The position numbers were made by a program, and so were the translations under genes. Of a stretch of DNA of 41,531 nucleotides, positions 35,292-41,531 are shown piece by piece. Every line of letters starts with the position of its first letter. The first letter of the stretch is position 1. Under the pieces are notes generated by a model. That model searched no databases. It saw only the letters and a list, made by a program, of their open reading frames with translations, and was not told where the DNA came from. This DNA is from Bacteroidales bacterium (GTDB lineage: Bacteria; Bacteroidota; Bacteroidia; Bacteroidales; UBA10428): contig JAFGQZ010000014.1 of NCBI GenBank assembly GCA_016935435.1, positions 1 to 41,531 on the forward strand, written 5' to 3'.

Positions 35292-36443
35292 ATGAAAAAA
35301 CTAATCCTATTATTGTTGCCGGGGGTAATTTTGGTGTCGTGCTCTAAGAAGGACCAGGCAAAAATCAGGTTGGATATACCAGCTCTTGAAGGCAAAGCCT
35401 TTGTTGTTGAGGAGCAACGTGTCGATGGTGTTAAAATAATCGACTCCTTGTTGCTCAGCCCAAAAGGAAAAATAAATTTTTCACTTGATTTGAGGCAGCC
35501 TGGCTTTTATAACCTAAATGTGCAGGGTGGGCAGGATATTTACTTTTTATTGTTTCCCGGCGATCGGATAAAAGTAAAACAGCAGGCTGCAGATGGTTCT
35601 CCAACGCTTGTTTTTGAGGGCTCGCCAGAAAGCACGAAGCTTAATTACCTATACGACAGTTTGTTCTCTGCCAGAAAGTCGCTCGACAAAATTAGGAAGA
35701 ATTATTTCATAAGCGAAAATCTGGAAGAAAAGGAAAAGCTAAACGCTGCCTATCTGTCGGAACTGGAAAAATACCGTAAATTTTCGATGCAGTTTGTGCT
35801 CGATAACCTGCACTCGCTGGTTAGTGTGGCTGCGCTTTACCAGGAAATAGGGCCCGACGAATTTGTTTTCGGGCGCAAACGCGACTTGCAGTTTTTTAAG
35901 CTTGTTACCGATACTCTTACTAAGTATTACCCAAAACACAGGCATGTGCTTGCATTGCAGCGTAATTTTAAACAAATGCTGGGCTCTTTTCAGCTAGAAC
36001 GTTTACTGACAAATGCGGGCGAAGTACAAGAAGGTCTTCCGGGAATTGAACTTCCGGGCATCAACGGAAAAAGCATTTCGCTTGAATCGATAAAGGAACA
36101 GTATGTTTTACTCAACTTCTGGCAGCATTCTGATGGAACCAGCCAGAACCTTTTTCCCGATTTGAACAAGGTTTATGCCAGGTATCATTCGAAGGGTTTC
36201 AATATCTTCAATGTTTACCTGGGCAAATCATCGTCGTTATGGGAGAAAATTGTCAATTTCGAAGAAATAGGGCATTGGGTTAATGTTGCCGATACTTCTT
36301 TCCCCTACTCAAAAACACGGCTGATGTATAATATTGTTGCTATACCGGCAAATTATCTGGTCGATACAAAAAAACAGGAAATACTTGGAAAGGATTTATC
36401 GCCAGGCCAATTGAACCAAAAGCTGTCGGAGCTGGTTAAGTAA
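35292..36443 (+). CDS. Second thioredoxin-fold lipoprotein lacking the CXXC motif
   Basis: A 383-residue lipoprotein (lipobox LVSC near 14-17) with the same build as the preceding gene: a DUF4369-like beta domain, a helical linker and a thioredoxin-like C-terminus at about 250-383 (LPGIELPGINGK, VLLNFWQ, the loop VAIPANYLVD). After Trp277 the sequence is QHSDGTS, with no cysteine at the active-site positions. The two proteins are divergent paralogues, judging by the shared domain order and the shared region around NP/DNLHSL and the alpha-helical linker. It is probably periplasmic and non-redox. Its stop lies 13 nt before the lpxH start. Function unknown; a structural or partner-binding role is inferred. 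Confidence 0.85.
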   Translation: MKKLILLLLPGVILVSCSKKDQAKIRLDIPALEGKAFVVEEQRVDGVKIIDSLLLSPKGKINFSLDLRQPGFYNLNVQGGQDIYFLLFPGDRIKVKQQAADGSPTLVFEGSPESTKLNYLYDSLFSARKSLDKIRKNYFISENLEEKEKLNAAYLSELEKYRKFSMQFVLDNLHSLVSVAALYQEIGPDEFVFGRKRDLQFFKLVTDTLTKYYPKHRHVLALQRNFKQMLGSFQLERLLTNAGEVQEGLPGIELPGINGKSISLESIKEQYVLLNFWQHSDGTSQNLFPDLNKVYARYHSKGFNIFNVYLGKSSSLWEKIVNFEEIGHWVNVADTSFPYSKTRLMYNIVAIPANYLVDTKKQEILGKDLSPGQLNQKLSELVK

Positions 36444-36456
36444 TGGAAACCTTATT

Positions 36457-37236
36457 TTGCTTTTTGTGAGAGATAAATATTATTTCGTTTCCGATACCCA
36501 CCTGGGGCTATACCCGCTTGAAAACAGCAGGGAGAGGGAACAGAAGCTTGTACGCTGGTTAAACTCTATTCGAAACGATGCCCTGGAACTGTATCTTGTT
36601 GGCGACATTTTCGATTTCTGGCACGAGCATAAAAATGTTGTACCAAAGGGGTTTACCAGGTTTATGGGAAAATTGGCAGAGCTTTCCGACAGTGGGGTTA
36701 AAATATACTTTTTCACTGGCAACCACGATATTTGGGCCTATGGCTATTTTGAAGATGAACTTGGAATAAGAATTTCCCTCAACCCTGTTGAAAAAGAAAT
36801 AGCAGGCAAAAAATTTTTTATTGGGCATGGCGATGGCATGGGGCCTGGCGACTTTGGTTACAAATTGTTAAAAGGCATATTTCGTAACCGGGTTTTGCAA
36901 TGGTTGTTTGCACGTTTGCACCCAAACTTTTCGATGTGGCTTGGAAAAAGCTGGTCGAAAAACAGCCGGTATTCAAAAGGTATTGTTGCCGAAGGCTTTT
37001 CTGGTGAAAAAGAACAGCAGGTAATAGCTGCCAGGGAAATTTTAAAACACCAATATTTCGACTATTTTATTTTTGGTCATCGCCATATACCCTGGGACTT
37101 AAAACTGGACGGGAATGCGCGTATTATTAACCTGGGCGATTGGATTTATAGTTTTACCTATGCAGTTTTCGATGGGAAAACACTTTCCCTTGAACAATTT
37201 GAGGGCAATGGGAGCAATATTTTAAGGGCCTTCTAA
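36457..37236 (+). CDS. lpxH: UDP-2,3-diacylglucosamine diphosphatase (LpxH-like)
   Basis: A metallophosphoesterase of 256-259 residues. The metal motifs come in order: SDTHLG, GDIFDFW, TGNHD, GHGDG and FGHRHIP. It cleaves UDP-2,3-diacylglucosamine to lipid X and UMP at the cytoplasmic face of the inner membrane, a step of lipid A synthesis. No in-frame ATG precedes the first motif. The start must be TTG 36457 or GTG 36466 (VRDKYYFVSDTHLG); both are right after the stop of the upstream gene. The coupling suggests co-transcription with the two thioredoxin-like lipoproteins. Confidence 0.88.
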   Translation: MLFVRDKYYFVSDTHLGLYPLENSREREQKLVRWLNSIRNDALELYLVGDIFDFWHEHKNVVPKGFTRFMGKLAELSDSGVKIYFFTGNHDIWAYGYFEDELGIRISLNPVEKEIAGKKFFIGHGDGMGPGDFGYKLLKGIFRNRVLQWLFARLHPNFSMWLGKSWSKNSRYSKGIVAEGFSGEKEQQVIAAREILKHQYFDYFIFGHRHIPWDLKLDGNARIINLGDWIYSFTYAVFDGKTLSLEQFEGNGSNILRAF

Positions 37237-37246
37237 CCTGCCAGGC

Positions 37247-38446
37247 TTATGATTGGCTTGGTTCCGGGTTGTTATTGGGCATGCTGAAATAAAACCTGCT
37301 GCCTTTTCCTGAAGCGCTTTCAACCCATATTTTCCCATGGTTTTTTTCTACAAACTCTTTACAAAGAATTAACCCTAGGCCAGTGCCCGATTCAGAATCG
37401 GTGCCTTTTGTCGAGAAATTTTGGTCGATGCGGAAAAGTTTTTCCTTGTTTGACTCCGATATTCCTACCCCATTATCGGATACACAAACAATGGTTTCGT
37501 TTTTTGCCACCGAACATTCGATTTTAATGGAATTGTTGTTATTTGAGAATTTAATGGCATTTGAAATCAGGTTCCTGAGAACTGTTTCAATGGTGTTAAC
37601 ATCGACATATACTTTGGTACCGGCAGGAATATTATTTTCGATGGCAATATTTTGTTTTGATACCGGAAGTTCGGTAAACCTTACAACATTGTAAACAATA
37701 GTAAAAAGGTCGGTTATTTCCGGTTTTAATGTTAGCCGGTTGGTTTGCGATCGGGCCCATTCGAGCAGGTTTTGCAACAATGTGTAGCTCGAGCGAGCTG
37801 TTTCGAACAAAATAGAAATGTATTCTTTAATTTGCCCGGGCTCAAAAGTTTCAAAACTGTCGCGCAGCAATTCTGTAAAGCCCATCATGGTATTGAAAGG
37901 GTTTTTTAGGTCGTGCGCTATTATTGAGAAAAACTTGTCTTTTGTTGCGTTTAGTTCCTGTAGCTGACGGGTGCGTTCTTCAACTTTTTTCTCGAGGTTG
38001 AGGTTAAGTTCGAGCAGTTCTTCGTTTTGGTTTTTAATTATAGCTTCCTGGTTAAAACTAATAATGGCTTCGCGTATGGTAAGAAGCAAATCGTCCTTGT
38101 CCCAGGGCTTGGAAATAAACCTGTACAGGTTGGCATTGTTAACGGCATTGCTTACACCTTCGAGGCTTGCCTGGCCGGTAAGCATAATTTTTTTTGTAAG
38201 GGGGCTTTTTTTATGGAGCATTGCCAGAAATTCATCGCCGTTCATCCCGGGCATAATAAAGTCGGCAATAACAACCGGAAATACCATTTTTTCGGCAAGG
38301 AATTCATCAAAAATATCAAGGGCTTCATCGGCACTTTCGGCAATTTCAACAATTATTTCTTTACCAAAAACCTGCTGCAGTTGTTCTTTAAGGGCATCAA
38401 GAACAATTACTTCATCATCGACACAAAGAATAACCTGTTGCTTCAT
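37247..38446 (-). CDS. Hybrid REC-histidine kinase (receiver domain first)
   Basis: A 399-residue soluble protein. Residues 1-125 form a receiver domain with the acidic pair D10/D11, phospho-acceptor Asp62 (VVIADFIMPGMNGDEF) and Lys113 in KPW. A coiled coil follows (about 132-170). The HisKA box FFSIIAHDLKNPF has His178. The HATPase domain is about 275-390 (NLISNAIKFSNN; GVGISES; GTGLGLILCKEFV). It has no membrane segment, so it is likely switched by phosphorylation of its own receiver. The kinase and regulator genes upstream encode a probable donor. It lies 114 nt after the single-domain regulator, so co-transcription is possible. Confidence 0.92.
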   Translation of the reverse strand: MKQQVILCVDDEVIVLDALKEQLQQVFGKEIIVEIAESADEALDIFDEFLAEKMVFPVVIADFIMPGMNGDEFLAMLHKKSPLTKKIMLTGQASLEGVSNAVNNANLYRFISKPWDKDDLLLTIREAIISFNQEAIIKNQNEELLELNLNLEKKVEERTRQLQELNATKDKFFSIIAHDLKNPFNTMMGFTELLRDSFETFEPGQIKEYISILFETARSSYTLLQNLLEWARSQTNRLTLKPEITDLFTIVYNVVRFTELPVSKQNIAIENNIPAGTKVYVDVNTIETVLRNLISNAIKFSNNNNSIKIECSVAKNETIVCVSDNGVGISESNKEKLFRIDQNFSTKGTDSESGTGLGLILCKEFVEKNHGKIWVESASGKGSRFYFSMPNNNPEPSQS

Positions 38447-38560
38447 TAAATTGCTTTATTTCAAGGTTTTTGGAACCCGAAAATGTTTGTTAAAATTTTA
38501 GTTTACCTAAAATGGTTTATTATTTTTTGCAAAAGAAAAATGCAATTATAAGAAATTATA

Positions 38561-38959
38561 TTAATCTATTCTTTTTAACCGCATCTTAATTGCATTAATT
38601 AATTCATCTTTTCCCCAGGGCTTATGCACAATGGCAAATTTATCGGTTTCCTGTTTCAGGTTGTAAACCAGCGACTCATCGGCCTGGCCGGTTAACAATA
38701 TTTTAACAACGCGCGGATATTTCAGATCGATGTGCAGGAAGAACTCATCGCCTTTCATGCCTGGCATCAGCCAATCGCATACAATGGTTTCTATTTCAAT
38801 ATCATCGTCGTCCAAATCGTCAATTACCTCCAGCGCTTCCTCGGCGCTTTCGGCCTGTTCGTATAAATACGACTGGCCAAAATGTTTTTCGAGCTGTTCA
38901 ACAAGACTGTTAAGTATTATTGGCTCATCGTCGATGCATATTATGGCTTTTCTTTCCAT
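38561..38959 (-). CDS. Single-domain response regulator
   Basis: I take ATG 38959 as the start (132 residues, MERKAIICIDDEP). An in-frame ATG at 39004 would overlap the kinase gene and add a basic stretch before the receiver fold. Key residues are D10/D11, Asp62 (VCDWLMPGMKGDEF), T89 and the KPW loop. There is no output domain. The receiver is clearly similar to the one in the hybrid kinase downstream. The stop of the PAS kinase lies one base upstream of this ATG, so the two are translationally coupled and probably partners. Confidence 0.92.
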   Translation of the reverse strand: MERKAIICIDDEPIILNSLVEQLEKHFGQSYLYEQAESAEEALEVIDDLDDDDIEIETIVCDWLMPGMKGDEFFLHIDLKYPRVVKILLTGQADESLVYNLKQETDKFAIVHKPWGKDELINAIKMRLKRID

Positions 38960-38960
38960 A

Positions 38961-41177
38961 TTAATAAAGCGGAATTTGAACGGTAAATGTCGAACCTTGG
39001 CCAAGTTGGCTTTTTACCTCGATATTTCCATTATGTTTTTCAACAATTTTTTTAACGATGTCCAATCCGAGGCCGCTGCCTTCGCCTTGTCGTTTTGTAG
39101 TAAAAAAGGGTTCAAATATTTTATCAATAATTGTAGGCTCAATGCCTTCGCCATTATCGGAAATGCTAACTATAATTTTTTCTTCATCGGCATTTACCTC
39201 AATAGTAAGAATGCCGTTTTGGTGCATAGCATGTATGGCATTTTGAATTAAGTTGGTCCATACCTGGTTTATTTCGTCCTGGTAGCACATCGCAAAGGGC
39301 GAGCAATGGTAGTTTTTTACTATATCGATACCTTGTTTTAACTGGTTATCGTAAAGTGTAAGCACGGTTTCTATGCCATCAATAATATCTGTTGGCACTT
39401 TTTCGCCCAGGGTATCGCGGTGGGCATATTTCTTTAGGGCAAACACTACTTTCGATGCTTTATCGGCAGCAACGGAAATGGTGTGGGTATTTTTCAGCAG
39501 CGAAATAAAATCCCTCACATTGTTTAGTACCTTAAGTGATTCGCCGGTATTTAAAAGGTTTACTAAATCGTCGTAATCTTCAAAAATTTCAAGGTAGCCA
39601 AACAAATCGGCGATTAGTTCGGCCGGTTCAATGTTTTTTTCCTTGAGGTTTTTCCGTATCTCCCTTTTTTTCTCGCGTTTTTCACGCGATGATAGTTCGG
39701 GGGTTATTTTTGCAGCACGGTTAAAGGTGCTTAGAAACAGGTTCAGGTTTTCTTCCGATTGGCTGCGCACAAGTTCAGGCAGGTTTGTCAAGGCTGAATT
39801 TAGGGAGTCGCTCAAATTGCCAATTGATGCCTTAATGGCCCCTAGCGGAGTGTTAATTTCATGGGCTACGCCGGCAATAAGCTGTCCGAGGGCGGCCATT
39901 TTTTCTGACTGTACCAGTTGTTCCTGGGTTTGGGTAAGATTGTCAACAAGGGCTTCGAGGTTTTCTTTCTGGTTAATAAGTTCTTCGTTCATAAACTTAA
40001 TTTCTTCAACCACCCTTTTACGTTCACTAATATCGCGGGCAACAGCAATGCACACAGTTTGGTTTTTTATTTTAAAATACCGTTCGCTAATTTCTACATT
40101 TATAATCAAACCGTCTTTCGATTCCCATATTCTTTCGTATTTTTCGTTTGGTTTGCGGTCGTAGGCATCTTTCCAGATTTCAGCTGCCACCAAATCTTCA
40201 GGGGTCATTTCAATCAGCTCATGGTGTCCATAGCCGAGGTTTCGTATTGTGTATTCATTGGCTTCGATGAATTTACCGGGTTTATTGTCTCTTTTTATTT
40301 CATATATGAAAATAAAGTCGGAAGCACTGTTAAAAACCTGCCGGTATTTTTCTTCCTGCTCTTTAATCAATTCCTCGGCATTGTAACGTTCAGTTATTTC
40401 ATGGGCCAGCCCTTCAATGGAAACCACCTGCTTGTCGGCATTTAAATTGGGTATTTCCAATATTTCGAGTATATGTGGTATGTTCTGTTTATCAATTGCT
40501 TCAACAATATATTTTGGGTGCAGGCGGCCTTGCAGCGAATCGGAACGAAGTTTTGCAACAGCATTGTTTACCGGGTTTTTTGTTAACAGGCTGAAAGATT
40601 TTTCCTTATATTCCGATACTGAATAGCCCAGTATCTTTTCTACCGAAGGGCTAACGTACAATACCTGCCCGTCGAGGCCAAGACCGTAAAAGAAGTATTC
40701 TTCCTCGAGGTTTTTCACCAGTTTCTCATATCTCTCGCGGCTTTCTTTAAGGGCGTCGTAGGCCGAAACCAATTCGCGGTTTTGGTGGAGTATTTCTTTT
40801 TGTTTGCCTTTTAGCTCCGAATTTTTGGTTATCAGATCGTTGGTCTTGCGTATAATGGCCTGTTCCAGTTCCGATATTAACGAATCGAGTTCTTCAACCG
40901 ATTTTACAGTTTTTTGCAGCGACAAGTCTTTTTGGTGCGATTCGAGTTTTAGCGATGCTATAAGTTTGTAAATACGTTGGTGGTATTTACTAATTTCCGA
41001 CTCCTGCTTTTTTAGGTAAATATAAAACGACAGGCCCAGGGCTATTTGAATAACTATAACAGCAAAGGCAATAAACGCCTGGCGCGAAACAATTATAAAA
41101 ACAATGAGCAAAAGGGTAATAAGGCTTAAAACAACAACAAGCCTGCGAAACCTTTTATGTGTAATGAAATTTCCCAA
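38961..41177 (-). CDS. Membrane PAS-domain sensor histidine kinase
   Basis: A 738-residue kinase. Two adjacent hydrophobic segments (about 12-55) anchor it with almost no periplasmic loop. A coiled coil (60-150) leads to PAS domains at about 148-265 and 275-390 (the second ends in VARDISERKR). A second coiled coil follows and then the H-box GQLIAGVAHEINTPLG with His439. Between it and the HATPase domain (about 620-738, NLIQNAIHAM; NGEGIEP; GSGLGLDIVKKIVEKH) lies an unusually long, charged helical insert of about 100 residues (470-575). The signal is likely intracellular or within the membrane, sensed by PAS domains. It is coupled to the single-domain regulator gene downstream. Confidence 0.92.
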   Translation of the reverse strand: MGNFITHKRFRRLVVVLSLITLLLIVFIIVSRQAFIAFAVIVIQIALGLSFYIYLKKQESEISKYHQRIYKLIASLKLESHQKDLSLQKTVKSVEELDSLISELEQAIIRKTNDLITKNSELKGKQKEILHQNRELVSAYDALKESRERYEKLVKNLEEEYFFYGLGLDGQVLYVSPSVEKILGYSVSEYKEKSFSLLTKNPVNNAVAKLRSDSLQGRLHPKYIVEAIDKQNIPHILEILEIPNLNADKQVVSIEGLAHEITERYNAEELIKEQEEKYRQVFNSASDFIFIYEIKRDNKPGKFIEANEYTIRNLGYGHHELIEMTPEDLVAAEIWKDAYDRKPNEKYERIWESKDGLIINVEISERYFKIKNQTVCIAVARDISERKRVVEEIKFMNEELINQKENLEALVDNLTQTQEQLVQSEKMAALGQLIAGVAHEINTPLGAIKASIGNLSDSLNSALTNLPELVRSQSEENLNLFLSTFNRAAKITPELSSREKREKKREIRKNLKEKNIEPAELIADLFGYLEIFEDYDDLVNLLNTGESLKVLNNVRDFISLLKNTHTISVAADKASKVVFALKKYAHRDTLGEKVPTDIIDGIETVLTLYDNQLKQGIDIVKNYHCSPFAMCYQDEINQVWTNLIQNAIHAMHQNGILTIEVNADEEKIIVSISDNGEGIEPTIIDKIFEPFFTTKRQGEGSGLGLDIVKKIVEKHNGNIEVKSQLGQGSTFTVQIPLY

Positions 41178-41438
41178 AAGACAATAGTTTTATCTAAAGC
41201 TTATTTTTGAATTTTAAAAGTATTTTAATCGTTATAGGCTTAAATATAATTACCGGGGCCTATAAAAACGGGAAACAGTTTGGTTCATTGAAACCCCAAA
41301 AGGGAAAAAAACAAAAGTTGTTTCCAGACTTGTTATTAAAGTATTTTGTTAAATATAATAATTTTTTGAACTTGTTAACCAGTGAATTTTTTTCGTGTTT
41401 TAATCTTTTTAGGTATATTTATTATAAAATGTATCAAA
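41178..41438. other. Divergent intergenic region at the right end
   Basis: This 261-nt AT-rich spacer lies between the sensor kinase and the exported protein at the edge. TATTTTTG at 41202-41209 and TATATTTA at 41414-41421 resemble -7 boxes on the plus strand, but neither has a convincing -33 element. A 91-codon frame in this region (41207-41482) has AT-driven composition and I do not consider it a gene. Confidence 0.35.
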
Positions 41439-41531
41439 ATGGCGCGCAAAGCACTTTATGTTATCCTCTTAATAATGCTTAGCAACAGCTTGTTGTGCCA
41501 AAAAAGTTCACTACAGGTTGATGCCCCCGAC
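41439..41531 (+). CDS. N-terminus of an exported protein, 3' partial
   Basis: ATG 41439 opens a frame that runs to the end of the window (31 codons). It starts MARKALYVILLIMLSNSLLC and continues QKSSLQVDAPD, which looks like a signal peptide with a short basic start, a hydrophobic core and likely cleavage near the CQ/QK bases. A BatD-like protein (exported, beginning with an Ig-like domain after such a signal) would fit the motif VDAPD, but too little is visible to be sure. Confidence 0.5.
   Translation, partial: MARKALYVILLIMLSNSLLCQKSSLQVDAPD

Noticed and set aside
38960..39004. Upstream ATG for the single-domain response regulator
   Set aside because: It would add 15 residues overlapping the kinase gene; the receiver fold begins right after ATG 38959, which sits one base from the kinase stop.
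39631..40164. Plus-strand frames of 175-177 codons opposite the PAS sensor kinase, and a similar one at 37971-38501 opposite the hybrid kinase
   Set aside because: Ser/Phe-rich products typical of the reverse of coiled-coil and kinase sequences; the minus-strand products have complete kinase motifs.
41207..41482. 91-codon plus-strand frame in the right-hand spacer
   Set aside because: AT-driven composition, no domain, and it overlaps the start of a better exported-protein frame at 41439.

Overview
The window looks like a chromosomal segment of a Bacteroidetes bacterium, most likely a Bacteroidales/Marinilabiliales-type anaerobe or facultative relative. No species can be named from the sequence alone. 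The evidence is: two proteins ending in type IX secretion (T9SS) type A sorting domains, promoters of the Bacteroidetes form TTTG-N19/20-TAnnTTTG, weak or absent Shine-Dalgarno sequences, a TonB receptor with an N-terminal carboxypeptidase-regulatory-like domain, DUF4369-type lipoproteins, a DUF3857 protein, and a glycogen operon built on a GT3-GT35 fusion. Base composition is moderate to low in G+C and even throughout. I see no insertion sequence, prophage, CRISPR array or other sign of recent transfer.

Layout. (1) 2-7624 (+): the 3' part of a giant T9SS-exported surface protein built from HYDIN/ASPM-like Ig domains, two inserted CBM9-like domains, a propeller-like segment and six cadherin-like repeats. 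(2) 7783-13153: a Na/Pi cotransporter, a GH3-superfamily adenylating enzyme with a near-ideal promoter, a deoxynucleoside kinase and a PfkB nucleoside/sugar kinase whose stop codons overlap, and tRNA-Asn(GTT) with its own promoter and terminator. (3) 13298-15931 (+): a T9SS-exported jelly-roll protein that may be a polysaccharide-active enzyme, then a secreted DUF3857/pseudo-transglutaminase protein. (4) 15953-22049 (-): an acyltransferase-3 membrane protein, a polyprenyl diphosphate synthase, and a two-gene unit of a cytochrome c-sugar dehydrogenase lipoprotein and a TonB-dependent receptor. (5) 22317-24566 (-): a BlaI-type repressor and an M56 membrane protease carrying two TonB C-terminal domains, preceded by two operator-like palindromes. 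(6) 24703-33713 (-): a four-gene glycogen/alpha-glucan operon (GH133 debranching enzyme, GT4 transferase, GH57 protein, GT3 glycogen synthase-GT35 phosphorylase fusion) closed by a strong terminator. (7) 34085-37236 (+): two thioredoxin-fold lipoproteins that lack the CXXC cysteines, followed by lpxH of lipid A synthesis. (8) 37247-41177 (-): a PAS sensor kinase, a single-domain response regulator and a REC-histidine kinase hybrid, likely one signalling pathway. (9) 41439-end (+): the first codons of another exported protein.

The clearest functional unit is the glycogen operon, which holds chain elongation, phosphorolysis and debranching in one transcript. The oddest observations are the Asp-to-Asn change at the presumed catalytic acid/base of its GH57 member, the paired redox-dead thioredoxin-like lipoproteins upstream of lpxH, the cysteine-less transglutaminase domain, and the CBM9-like domains inserted twice at the same place inside HYDIN-type Ig domains. 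I did not find a system I could call clearly new. These are family-level oddities that a database comparison could raise or dismiss.
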